Positions 28,039 through 36,927 of a DNA stretch of 64,000 bases are shown piece by piece; positions within the stretch are counted from its first letter, which is position 1; each line of letters starts with the position of its first letter. Origin of the DNA: Sinomicrobium weinanense (GTDB lineage: Bacteria > Bacteroidota > Bacteroidia > Flavobacteriales > Flavobacteriaceae). The position numbers and the translations under genes are program-made. The stretch covers positions 186,001 to 250,000 of the forward strand of contig NZ_JAHKRR010000003.1 of NCBI RefSeq assembly GCF_018863395.1. The letters are read 5' to 3'. The notes under the pieces were generated by a model. That model was not told where the DNA came from. It did no database searches and saw only the letters and a program-made list of their open reading frames with translations.

Positions 28039-31000
28039 ATGAAGACGTGTACGCGTATTAAATGGCCAGGTAAGAGGCTGAGGCACTCTCTTGTCCCGTT
28101 GCTGATGAATCTGTGGATAATGCCTGTTCTGGGACAGGCCATCCCGGTATCCGGAGTAGTAACCTCAGGTGAGGATAAGGAACTGCTGCCGGGGGTTAAT
28201 GTCGTTGTTAAAGGAACCAACAAGGGAACTGTTACCGACTTTGACGGGAACTATTCCATAGAAGTTCCCTCTCCCGAAGCTGTCCTGGTATTCAGTTCCA
28301 TAGGCTTTGTCTCAAAAGAAGTTGTCGTCGGGCAGAAATCGGTGATCAATGTTGCCCTGAATACCGACATGACCGCCCTGGATGAAGTGGTAGTCATCGG
28401 GTACGGAACCACAAAACGAAAGGACATTACAGGCTCTATTTCGTCGATAACCGGTGAGGACCTCCGGAAAACCAGTCCTGTTACTATGGACCAGGCTCTG
28501 CAAGGGAAAGTTCCCGGGCTTGTGATACAACAGGTTTCGGGGCAGCCGGGCGGAGCGGTATCTGTCCAGGTCAGGGGCTTATCTTCGTTCGGGTCATCCG
28601 ATCCCCTGTACGTCATAGACGGTGTTATTATAAGCAACACGGCCACTCTCGGTTCCGGTACCAATCCCCTGGCCGGGATAAACCCGTCCGAGATCGAGTC
28701 CATCGATGTTTTAAAAGATGCATCCGCTACGGCTATTTATGGTTCGCAGGCCACTAACGGAGTTATCGTGATCACTACAAAAAGAGGAAAAGATGCCCCG
28801 CCCAGTATTAATTATGAATTTTATACGGGCTTTCAGCAACTGCCCAACAGGCTGCCCCTTATGAATTTGCAGGAATATGCCACTTTCATCAATGAACGAA
28901 ATACGGGACTGGGCTGGGGCTTCGATGAAAGACCGGAGTTTGTCAATCCCGAATATCTGGGTAAGGGAACAGACTGGCAGGATGAACTGTTCAGAAACGC
29001 GCCTGTCAGCAATCACACCATTACGGTCAAAGGAGGCGATAAAAGAACGCAATACCTGCTTTCCGGTTCCTATTTCGAGCAGGAGGGCATTGCCCTGGGA
29101 TCTGATTTCAAAAGGATCTCGGTACGGCTTAACCTGGACAACCAGACAACCGATTGGTTAAAAATAGGAACAAGCCTTCAATTGGCAAACATCAAGGAAA
29201 ATGTCAACTCCACCAGTTCAAATGTGATTCAAACGGCACTCAGCCAAACACCCGATATTCCCGTGAGAAATGCTGACGGTAGCTGGGGCGGCGCTTATAA
29301 CCCGAACGGCTGGGTGAACAATACGGTAAACCCGTATGCCATAGCCCTTATCAATAAAGATCGCGCAAGGCGGAAACAAATTTTCGGCAATGCTTACGCT
29401 GAGATCACATTTACAAAAGGCCTGGTACTGAGAAATGAGATAACAGGGAGCTTTTCCATGGCTACGCGGGACAGTTTTTTTCCAAGCTACGAAATGGGGC
29501 TTGTGGAAAGGATCATCAATGAAGGGGCCTACAATTTTGTACAAAGCTATAATTCAACGATACGAAATTATCTCACCTTTTCCCGCCTGTTCGTCGACAG
29601 GTACAATATGAACATCATGGCAGGGCACGAAGCACAGTTGAACAAATCCGAGAACCTGGCTGCGGGGCGTACCAACTTCCCTTCCAATAACGTACAGGTC
29701 ATCAGCGGCGGCGACCCTAATACAGCTACCAATTCAGGGGGCAAGACCCACAGCGCACTGGAATCGTATTTCGGGCGGATAAATTTCGGAATGGACGACA
29801 AATATTTGTTGACTAGCAACGTCCGGGTAGACGGTTCTTCAAAGTTCGCTTCGGGAAACCGGTGGGTAACTACCTATTCGTGGGCCCTGGCCTGGAAAAT
29901 GAATAACGAGGCCTTCCTGAAAAATGTGGAGAAGATCAATGAATTAAAACTACGGGCCGGTTACGGGCTTACCAACAATCAGAATATAAGGGACTATGCC
30001 TATACCTCTACACTGGCTACGGTAACCACAGGCCTTTCCGGAATATCCCAGATTACCAGCAATATGGCAAACCCCTATGTAGAATGGGAAAAGACAAAGT
30101 ACACCAATATAGGCCTTGACGGAACATTCTTTAACTGGCGCCTTAACTTCTCGGTAGATTTTTACAACAGGGACACCGATGGCCTTTTGATGCAAATTCC
30201 GTTGCCAATGTACTCCGGGACAGCTACCAGCTATTCCCCCGGTTCCATAGCTTCCCCTTATATAAACGTAGGTCAGATTAATAACAAGGGGTTTGACTTC
30301 AGGATAAGTTCTAAAAATTTTACCGGGGAAGATTTTTCATGGACAACAGACCTCACCGTATCCCATAATATCAATAAGATCAAAAAACTCAATACCGAAG
30401 GGGCTTCATTAGACGGGGAGTATAGCAAAACCACCGTAGGAAGGTCCATAGGTGAATTTTATGGCTACCAGGTAGAAGGCGTCTTTGCAAAGGCAGAAGA
30501 TTTCGAAACCCATGCCATTCCTGTAAGAAACGGGGAGAAGCTCAATATCGGCCCGGAAGGAGGAAGTATCTGGTATGGCGATCTGATATTTAAGGATTTT
30601 AACGAAGACGGGATCATTGACGAACGCGATCAGACCTACCTGGGTTCGCCGATCCCCAAATACCAGGTGGGGCTTAATAATACATTTTCTTATAAGAACT
30701 TCGACCTGAATATATTTTTCAATGCCAATTACGGAAACAAGGTATTTAACCGGTTGCGTATCAACGGAGAATATCCCGGTACCAGTTTCGGTTACCTCAA
30801 AGCATTAAACAACTATGCTAAACTTGCGCTGATAGATCCGGACGGATCCGACAGCGACGTTAACAATGTTTATGTGACCAATCCCGATACCAGGATCGTG
30901 GGTATCAGAAATGATAATACCAACGATAATAACAGGACTTCGGACAAATTTATCGAAGACGGATCTTTTATCCGGTGCAAAAATATTTCCCTGGGATATA

Positions 31001-31206
31001 CCTTTCCGAAAGAACTCACGCAAAAAATACATATCAATTCCCTTCGGGTTTATGCGAATGTTACCAATGCGTTTATCATTACCAAATACAAAGGAATGGA
31101 CCCTGAGATCGGGTCCTGGGACCCGCTTAACGCCGGTGTGGACAATGGTTTCTATCCCCAGTCGCGTGTATTTTCGGTTGGTGCAAGCATTACTCTTAAC
31201 AAATAA
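28039..31206 (+). CDS. susC: SusC-like TonB-dependent outer-membrane transporter
   Basis: A 1055-residue receptor. After the signal region (about 1-34) comes a carboxypeptidase-regulatory-like domain (about 35-110, ELLPGVNVVVKGTNKGTVTD then FDGNYSIEVP), and a TonB-box region at LDEVVVIGYGT (114-123). A plug follows (KTSPVTMDQALQGKVPGLVI, VRGLSSFGSSDPLYVIDGVI, VLKDASATAIYGSQATNGVI), then the barrel ending RVFSVGASITLNK. With SusD it imports oligosaccharides across the outer membrane using TonB energy. It is co-transcribed with susD (13-base gap) and the glycan-binding protein, behind the operator at 27905. Confidence 0.96.
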   Translation: MKTCTRIKWPGKRLRHSLVPLLMNLWIMPVLGQAIPVSGVVTSGEDKELLPGVNVVVKGTNKGTVTDFDGNYSIEVPSPEAVLVFSSIGFVSKEVVVGQKSVINVALNTDMTALDEVVVIGYGTTKRKDITGSISSITGEDLRKTSPVTMDQALQGKVPGLVIQQVSGQPGGAVSVQVRGLSSFGSSDPLYVIDGVIISNTATLGSGTNPLAGINPSEIESIDVLKDASATAIYGSQATNGVIVITTKRGKDAPPSINYEFYTGFQQLPNRLPLMNLQEYATFINERNTGLGWGFDERPEFVNPEYLGKGTDWQDELFRNAPVSNHTITVKGGDKRTQYLLSGSYFEQEGIALGSDFKRISVRLNLDNQTTDWLKIGTSLQLANIKENVNSTSSNVIQTALSQTPDIPVRNADGSWGGAYNPNGWVNNTVNPYAIALINKDRARRKQIFGNAYAEITFTKGLVLRNEITGSFSMATRDSFFPSYEMGLVERIINEGAYNFVQSYNSTIRNYLTFSRLFVDRYNMNIMAGHEAQLNKSENLAAGRTNFPSNNVQVISGGDPNTATNSGGKTHSALESYFGRINFGMDDKYLLTSNVRVDGSSKFASGNRWVTTYSWALAWKMNNEAFLKNVEKINELKLRAGYGLTNNQNIRDYAYTSTLATVTTGLSGISQITSNMANPYVEWEKTKYTNIGLDGTFFNWRLNFSVDFYNRDTDGLLMQIPLPMYSGTATSYSPGSIASPYINVGQINNKGFDFRISSKNFTGEDFSWTTDLTVSHNINKIKKLNTEGASLDGEYSKTTVGRSIGEFYGYQVEGVFAKAEDFETHAIPVRNGEKLNIGPEGGSIWYGDLIFKDFNEDGIIDERDQTYLGSPIPKYQVGLNNTFSYKNFDLNIFFNANYGNKVFNRLRINGEYPGTSFGYLKALNNYAKLALIDPDGSDSDVNNVYVTNPDTRIVGIRNDNTNDNNRTSDKFIEDGSFIRCKNISLGYTFPKELTQKIHINSLRVYANVTNAFIITKYKGMDPEIGSWDPLNAGVDNGFYPQSRVFSVGASITLNK

Positions 31207-31219
31207 AAAACAGAAAACC

Positions 31220-32803
31220 ATGAAATTCAAATATATCATAGTGTATTCCCTCATCGCGGCTACAGGGCTTTTGGTGTCCTGTGGTGAGGATTTTCTTGAG
31301 CGTGCTCCTTTGTCGGAGACCAGTGCTGAAAACTTCTATCAGACCTCCGAAGACCTGAGGTTGGCAACGGCAGCTTTATACGGTGGGGGTCCCTGGGCCG
31401 ACTGGAATTACAATTGTTATTTGCCTGTTGGCGATGTGCTTAGTGGTAATATGGCCGTAGGTTATTGGGGTGATGCGGTTCAGCTGAATACATTCTCCGT
31501 AACCGGGCTGAATGAGATCATGATAGCTAACTGGAAGTCCATGTACAAGGTTATTGCCCATTGCAATATCACCATTAATGCCATACAGGAAAAAGCGCCG
31601 CCTTCCATTCCTGAAGAGGACAGGAATGCCGCCATTGCCGAAGCGAGGTTTATACGCGGGTTTGCCTATTACAACCTGGCCCTGTTATGGGGAGATGTTC
31701 CCATTATAGAGGACAACATCGGCCTTATCGGAAATCCCCTGGTTTACAGAAATAAAGTTAACGATGTATACCGGTTTGCGGTGAATGACCTCACTTTTGC
31801 CGAGAACCACCTCCCAGATTCCGACACGAAAGGGAGGCTGACCACCTGGTCTGCCCAGGGGATGTTAGCTAAAGTCTATTTGACATGGGCAGGACTGAAT
31901 TCTGAAGGCTCCGGCCAGCGCGACCAGGCATTACTGGACAAGGCCAGATCTTATGCCGGCAATGTCTGTAAAAACAGCGGGCTGATGCTGCTGGACGATT
32001 ATGCAAACCTCTTCAAAACCGGGTACAATGACAACCAGGAATCATTATTTGCCTTGCAATGGGCGCCGGGCCTCGGCTGGCTGGAGGGCAATATGCTACA
32101 GGTATATTCTCCCGGAGGCACTGAAATATCGGCCAACGGACAGGCGGGCTGGTTTAATATTGAGCCTACTATTGACATGTATGCTTTGTACACCGAACAG
32201 GATTCCATAAGGCGCAAGGCCACTTTTATGCTGAGAGGCGATTATTACCCGGAGTTAAATGCTGCGGGAGGTGGTTTTACATTTGATAGCCATACCGGTT
32301 TAAAGAAACATATTATCGGTACCAATGTGGATAACAATGCACCGACCATGACCCTGACCTCTTCTACGGAGCACAATTCTCTATTGAGGCTTGCCGATGT
32401 TTATTTACTGTATGCCGAAGCTATCCTAGGCAATAACGCCGCCACATCAGATGGCGATGCACTGTTTTACTTCAACGAAGTACGCATAAGGGCCGGACTC
32501 GATCCCGTGGCCTCCATCGATGCGGACATATTGCTGAAAGAACGAAGGGTTGAGCTCGCCGCCGAAGGCCAGTTCTGGAACGACCTCGTAAGGCTTTCCT
32601 ACTACGATCCCCAAAAGGCCATCGATATTCTCAATAACGAGCAACGTGTGCCTTTTGACTATGAAGACGGGACGGCAACCCCCCGGGACCCGTACGGGGA
32701 AATAACCCCGGCCACGGTGAATACATTTAGGTTCCCGCTGCCGTCATCCGAGATAACAGCCAATCCTAAACTGTTGGAACCACCGGTATCTTATTCATTC
32801 TAA
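31220..32803 (+). CDS. susD: SusD-like surface glycan-binding lipoprotein
   Basis: A 527-residue lipoprotein (Cys21 in GLLVSCGEDFLE) that caps SusC. The SusD/RagB pattern is clear: FLERAPLSETSAENFYQTSE, AEARFIRGFAYYNLALLWGD (TPR region), and C-terminal LRLADVYLLYAEA, LLKERRVELAAEGQFWNDLV, ending in FPLPSSEITANPKL. I start at ATG 31220, 13 bases after susC, because the longer open frame lies inside susC and lacks a signal. Ligand is expected to be xyloglucan oligosaccharide from context. Confidence 0.96.
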   Translation: MKFKYIIVYSLIAATGLLVSCGEDFLERAPLSETSAENFYQTSEDLRLATAALYGGGPWADWNYNCYLPVGDVLSGNMAVGYWGDAVQLNTFSVTGLNEIMIANWKSMYKVIAHCNITINAIQEKAPPSIPEEDRNAAIAEARFIRGFAYYNLALLWGDVPIIEDNIGLIGNPLVYRNKVNDVYRFAVNDLTFAENHLPDSDTKGRLTTWSAQGMLAKVYLTWAGLNSEGSGQRDQALLDKARSYAGNVCKNSGLMLLDDYANLFKTGYNDNQESLFALQWAPGLGWLEGNMLQVYSPGGTEISANGQAGWFNIEPTIDMYALYTEQDSIRRKATFMLRGDYYPELNAAGGGFTFDSHTGLKKHIIGTNVDNNAPTMTLTSSTEHNSLLRLADVYLLYAEAILGNNAATSDGDALFYFNEVRIRAGLDPVASIDADILLKERRVELAAEGQFWNDLVRLSYYDPQKAIDILNNEQRVPFDYEDGTATPRDPYGEITPATVNTFRFPLPSSEITANPKLLEPPVSYSF

Positions 32804-32823
32804 TCGTATAAAGAAAGTATATC

Positions 32824-34038
32824 ATGGAAAAGACTAAATATATGAATCGATTGCTGCTGGCTTGTGCGGCAGTAATCATGACCCTGATGTTTGCCTGTGA
32901 GCAGGAAGATACCATGCCGGCACCGCTTATTACGAGTATTAGAAATTATGAAGCGGCTCCCAACGACACATTGATCACTGAAATGGTTGCCGAGCAGTGG
33001 GTGGTAATACATGGAAAAAACTTAAGCCAGGTTGGCCAAGTGACTTTTGGTGGCATCCGGGCAAGCATCAACCAAACCCTTTTGACTGATGAAAATATAG
33101 TGGTTCAGATACCTTCTGTTCCGTTCCAGTCGGTGCCCCTGGATGAACTGAATAAAGTAACCGTTGTAAGCGCGGGAGGATCTTATACGTATCCGATTGA
33201 CTTTGCCATTGACCCACCCGTGATCACACGGGTATCATACGAACTCCCGGGTGAGGGAGACCCGGTGTTCATTTATGGAAGCAATTTCTTTTACGTTGAA
33301 GAGGTGACTTTTGCCGGTGCGACGATTTCGGAATACGAATTATCGGATGATGGTACATCAATTGGGTTTATGGCCCCGGCACTCGATCAAAGTGGGCCGG
33401 TAACGGTAAAAACAGGGACAGGAGCCTATACTACTTCTTTCAATGTCAATGATACCACAACAGGTATGCTTTGTAACTTCGATGATGTAAATACATTCGA
33501 CTGGGGGGCGGGTATAAGCAATAACAGCACCACCTTTCCGGGCAACAGGGGCAACTATGCAATTTTAAGCAATGAGGGCCTGAGCGCGGATAATTCCAGT
33601 TGGTGGGAAGGAGGAAGGAGTATTAATACCAAAGGAGTCCAGTGGGTCCCGGAGGATAAGCTGGACGATCCTGTTGGCGATTATGCTTTTAAATTTGAGA
33701 TCAATGTACCCGGACAATGGAACGGAACGTCTATATTCATTTTAAAAGATTTCAATTTTGACTACGTGGCGCGCTATGAACCCTGGAAACTCGGGGATGA
33801 TCAGGCCGCTCCCTTCACCACAAACGGCAATTGGGTCACAGTAACTATCCCTTTTTCACAATTCCGTAATAAACCCGATGGAGGAAAAGATGGCACAGGC
33901 GAATCAGCAGAAAGTTTAAAAGCCTTGCTGGGAGACTCTGGTAACGGAGGTATCAATATCTTCACCATCAATGATTCCAGTGAACCCGCAGCCGCTATGA
34001 ATTTTGCAATTGATAATATCAGAGTAGTGAGAAGGTAA
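32824..34038 (+). CDS. IPT/TIG surface glycan-binding lipoprotein (SGBP-B type)
   Basis: A 404-residue lipoprotein (Cys25 in LMFACEQED). Two immunoglobulin-like IPT/TIG modules follow: about 33-120, with WVVIHGKNLSQVGQVTFGG, and about 120-205, with DPPVITRVSYELPGEGDPVF and YGSNFFYVEEVTFAGATISE. The C-terminal beta-sandwich (about 210-404, CNFDDVNTFDWGAGISNN to AMNFAIDNIRVVRR) fits the xyloglucan-binding domain of B. ovatus SGBP-B. It would sit on the cell surface and hold polysaccharide near GH74/GH5 and SusCD. It follows susD by 20 bases and ends the operon, with a long palindrome just after it. Confidence 0.88.
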   Translation: MEKTKYMNRLLLACAAVIMTLMFACEQEDTMPAPLITSIRNYEAAPNDTLITEMVAEQWVVIHGKNLSQVGQVTFGGIRASINQTLLTDENIVVQIPSVPFQSVPLDELNKVTVVSAGGSYTYPIDFAIDPPVITRVSYELPGEGDPVFIYGSNFFYVEEVTFAGATISEYELSDDGTSIGFMAPALDQSGPVTVKTGTGAYTTSFNVNDTTTGMLCNFDDVNTFDWGAGISNNSTTFPGNRGNYAILSNEGLSADNSSWWEGGRSINTKGVQWVPEDKLDDPVGDYAFKFEINVPGQWNGTSIFILKDFNFDYVARYEPWKLGDDQAAPFTTNGNWVTVTIPFSQFRNKPDGGKDGTGESAESLKALLGDSGNGGINIFTINDSSEPAAAMNFAIDNIRVVRR

Positions 34039-34045
34039 CAGGTAA

Positions 34046-34196
34046 AAGAAGTTGTCTGAAAAAGTCCGTCATGCTGAACTTGTTTCAGCATCCCATCCCG
34101 ATTGTCCGATCATGCGTAATGGGCCCCTGAAATCGAAGATTCGACGAAGTCAAACAAGTTCAGGGTGACGTAAAGCTACTTTTCAGACAACTTCTT
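34046..34196. repeat. 151-bp palindromic element with ~40-bp terminal inverted repeats
   Basis: The arms 34046-34085 and 34152-34196 are inverted copies: AAGAAGTTGTCTGAAAA is identical at both ends. After a short variable stretch CGTCA and CTGAACTTGTTT match again. A small local hairpin (ATGCTGAA...TTCAGCAT) lies inside the left arm. It fills the gap between the SGBP gene and GH74 and encodes nothing. CTGAAACAAGTTCAGCATGA-type repeats are, to my knowledge, widespread in Bacteroidota genomes. Confidence 0.85.
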
Positions 34197-34266
34197 CCCA
34201 AAATGTTTTTTGCAACCAAAGCCACCAAAAATTTACACCATTTAATTACCCCCTTAAACTTAAATT

Positions 34267-36738
34267 ATGAAAAAACCCCATCATGACTATGGAGAAAACA
34301 GTTTCTGGCATAAAATACCTGCCTTTCTCTGTTTATTTGTCGCAATTCTTATGTGCCAGGGCCATAAGGTGAAGGCCCAGGCCACAGCAGATTACAACTG
34401 GAAAAATGTGGCTATCGGCGGTGGCGGATTTGTATCTGCCATTATACCGAGTAAGACCCAGCAAAACCTGGTTTATGCGCGGACCGATGTAGGAGGCGCC
34501 TACAGATGGAATGCTTCGACGAACAGCTGGATACCTCTGACGGACTGGGTATCGGAAGACCAGGTAGGGTTTCTGGGCGTTGAATCTCTGGCCATCGATC
34601 CCCAATCGCCCAACAGGGTTTATATGCTGGCAGGGATTTCATATTTCAACGGCGGGAAAACAGCCATCCTTCGCTCCAATGATTATGGCAACACGTTTAC
34701 CGTAACAGATGTCACTGATCAATTTAAGGCTCACGGTAACGGTATGGGGCGACAAACCGGCGAGAAACTTGTAGTTGACCCCAACAACAGCAATATTCTG
34801 TACTGCGGTACGCGATGGAACGGATTGTTCAGGAGTACGGATGCCGGTGCAACATGGAGCAGGCTCAACGCGCTCAACGTCACCACGACTCCCAATGAAA
34901 ACGGGATAAGCTTTGTGATTCTGGATGGCAGTAGTGTTTCGGGGGGAGTTACGCAACGGATCATTGTCGGGGTTTCGCGCAGCGGCAGTACAAACCTGTA
35001 CCGAAGCGATAATGGCGGCCAGTCCTTTTCGGCAGTTTCAGGGGCTACCACCACCTATATGCCCCATCGGGCGGCTTTGGCAGGTAACGGAGACCTGTAT
35101 ATAACCTATGGCAATGGAGCCGGGCCTCACGGGCACTCGGCAGTACCCGAACCCATGGATAACGGACAGGTCTGGAAATACAATATTCCTTCAGGTGCAT
35201 GGACCAACATCACACCTTCGGGTTTCAACAGGGCATTCGGAGGAATAAGTGTTGATCCGAATAATCCCGGCAGGATTGTAGCATCTACCATCAACACCTA
35301 TATGAACCAGAATGGCGCCTGGGGCGACCGGATATTCCTGAGCACCAACGGCGGATCGAGCTGGGTTGATGTGGTAGACCGGGGATTTAACATGGACCCT
35401 GACGGTGTAACCTGGATCAACGGCCATTCCATCCATTGGGCGGGTTCCATAGAATTCGACCCTTTTAATACGCAAAAAGTCTGGGTCACTTCGGGTAACG
35501 GTATTTTCGTGAATGACAACATCAATAGCAGCGGTACCTGGCGGTTTACTGTCCGGGGGCTTGAAGAAACCGTGCCACTCAGTTTGGAAAGTATCCCCAA
35601 TGGCCCTGTGATCTCAGTTATTGGCGACTATGACGGGTTCAGGCACACAAACATTGATCAATACGCCCCCATTCATAATCCGCAAATGGGAACCACCACG
35701 GGATTGGCAGTAGCGGCTCAGAATACAAGCAAAATGGTTCGGGTGGGAAATTCCATGTATTATTCCACCGATATGGGATCGACCTGGACCCAAAGCAATA
35801 TGAACGGGACGCAGGGACAGGTGGCTTTATCCGCCAATGGCAATATCGTTTTGCATTCCCCCAGGCAATCTTCTGTTACATACCGGTCCACTAATAACGG
35901 GGCTTCCTGGTCCACGGTAAGCGGCTTAAATTTTAATGAAGCGCGGCCGGTTGGCGACCCGGTCAATTCCGATAAATTTTATGCATACAACCCTGAAAAC
36001 GGAGCGGTAATGGTGAGCACCAACGGCGGGGCTTCATTTTCCCAGTCTGCTTCAGTTGCGAGCTGGGGCACAAAAGTCATCCGGCTGGCGCCCGGAAGGG
36101 AAGGCCATATCTGGATAGCATTGAATAACGGCGGCCTGGCACGTTCAACCGATTCCGGGCAATCATTTTCAACCATAAGCGGCATCGGCAATTGCGGAGC
36201 CGTTGGTTTCGGTGTAGCTGCCCCCGGGGCAAATTATCCTGCCATTTACATCTGGGGTACCATCAGCAATGTAAAAGGTGTTTATCGCTCCACAGACCAG
36301 GGGGCATCCTGGACCAGGATCAATACGGACGCGCAACAATACGGAGGTCCGGGAAACGGGCAATTTGTGCAGGGAGATATGAATGTCTTCGGAAGAGTAT
36401 ATATGAGTACGGCCGGTCGTGGTATCGTATACGGAGACCCTGCTGCCGGATCATTTGCTTCCGATGTGTCTGAAAGACCGGATGAACATGAGATTACCGA
36501 AGATGAAGTTGTTATTTACCCGAATCCTGCCCGGGCAGGGAAATTTTCAATAGTATTACCCGCCCCTTTACAAACCGCAATCATCAGTATTTATGATAAC
36601 CGGGGCAGATGGTTGTACCAGGAAGTTACAGAAGGGGATGAAATACTGGAATTCGATCAGTCTTTGAAAAGAGGGATTTACCTGGTGAATATACGTTCCG
36701 GTAAACATAACATAACGAAGAAGTTAATTGTTAATTAA
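34267..36738 (+). CDS. GH74 endo-xyloglucanase with T9SS sorting domain
   Basis: An 823-residue secreted enzyme. After a signal peptide (to about 39) come two seven-bladed propellers with many Asp-box-like turns (RSTDAGATW, STNGGSSW, STDMGSTW, RSTNNGASW, RSTDQGASW), the hallmark of GH74. Likely catalytic Asp residues are Asp74 (ARTDVGGAYRW) and Asp454 (VIGDYDGF). The last ~75 residues (YPNPARAGKFSIVLP to ITKKLIVN) are a type A T9SS sorting domain, so it should leave through SprA and be anchored or released outside. It cuts the glucan backbone of xyloglucan. It lacks a promoter that I can define; a hairpin follows it. Confidence 0.94.
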   Translation: MKKPHHDYGENSFWHKIPAFLCLFVAILMCQGHKVKAQATADYNWKNVAIGGGGFVSAIIPSKTQQNLVYARTDVGGAYRWNASTNSWIPLTDWVSEDQVGFLGVESLAIDPQSPNRVYMLAGISYFNGGKTAILRSNDYGNTFTVTDVTDQFKAHGNGMGRQTGEKLVVDPNNSNILYCGTRWNGLFRSTDAGATWSRLNALNVTTTPNENGISFVILDGSSVSGGVTQRIIVGVSRSGSTNLYRSDNGGQSFSAVSGATTTYMPHRAALAGNGDLYITYGNGAGPHGHSAVPEPMDNGQVWKYNIPSGAWTNITPSGFNRAFGGISVDPNNPGRIVASTINTYMNQNGAWGDRIFLSTNGGSSWVDVVDRGFNMDPDGVTWINGHSIHWAGSIEFDPFNTQKVWVTSGNGIFVNDNINSSGTWRFTVRGLEETVPLSLESIPNGPVISVIGDYDGFRHTNIDQYAPIHNPQMGTTTGLAVAAQNTSKMVRVGNSMYYSTDMGSTWTQSNMNGTQGQVALSANGNIVLHSPRQSSVTYRSTNNGASWSTVSGLNFNEARPVGDPVNSDKFYAYNPENGAVMVSTNGGASFSQSASVASWGTKVIRLAPGREGHIWIALNNGGLARSTDSGQSFSTISGIGNCGAVGFGVAAPGANYPAIYIWGTISNVKGVYRSTDQGASWTRINTDAQQYGGPGNGQFVQGDMNVFGRVYMSTAGRGIVYGDPAAGSFASDVSERPDEHEITEDEVVIYPNPARAGKFSIVLPAPLQTAIISIYDNRGRWLYQEVTEGDEILEFDQSLKRGIYLVNIRSGKHNITKKLIVN

Positions 36739-36753
36739 TAGGGAAGCGTGAAT

Positions 36754-36782
36754 GGTGGTATGTTGTTTTTTGGCATACCACC
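36754..36782. terminator. Hairpin after GH74
   Basis: A perfect 9-base stem (GGTGGTATG with CATACCACC) with an 11-base T-rich loop, 15 bases past the GH74 stop. No terminal U-run, so it could be a processing or stability element. A new promoter region begins right after it. Confidence 0.5.
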
Positions 36783-36800
36783 GCTCACCATTATAAACAA

Positions 36801-36852
36801 GGCAGGATAAAACATAAAACCCCTTATCAGACACATAGCATCCCTTGTCCGG
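36801..36852 (+). promoter_or_regulatory. HTCS-type operator candidate upstream of the acetylesterase
   Basis: Same composite as before susC: GGCAGGATAA at the start, half-sites ACAT-AAAAC-CCCT (36812-36824) and ACAT-AGCAT-CCCT (36833-36845) 21 bases apart, then TCCGG. A TACTTTAG -7-like element (36866-36873) stands 20 bases further on, as in the susC copy. The gene starts at 36928. Confidence 0.65.
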
Positions 36853-36927
36853 ATAAGGTTATAAATACTTTAGCCAAACTGAATGACGGATTTAGAGCCA
36901 CAATCAAAATAAATTAACCTGAAAACA

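Noticed and set aside
30911-31219. Upstream extension of susD by 103 codons
   Set aside because: It lies wholly inside susC in another frame; the ATG at 31220 gives a clean lipoprotein signal.
32800-34091. Short minus-strand frames around the SGBP gene
   Set aside because: They overlap the glycan-binding lipoprotein or run into the palindromic repeat.
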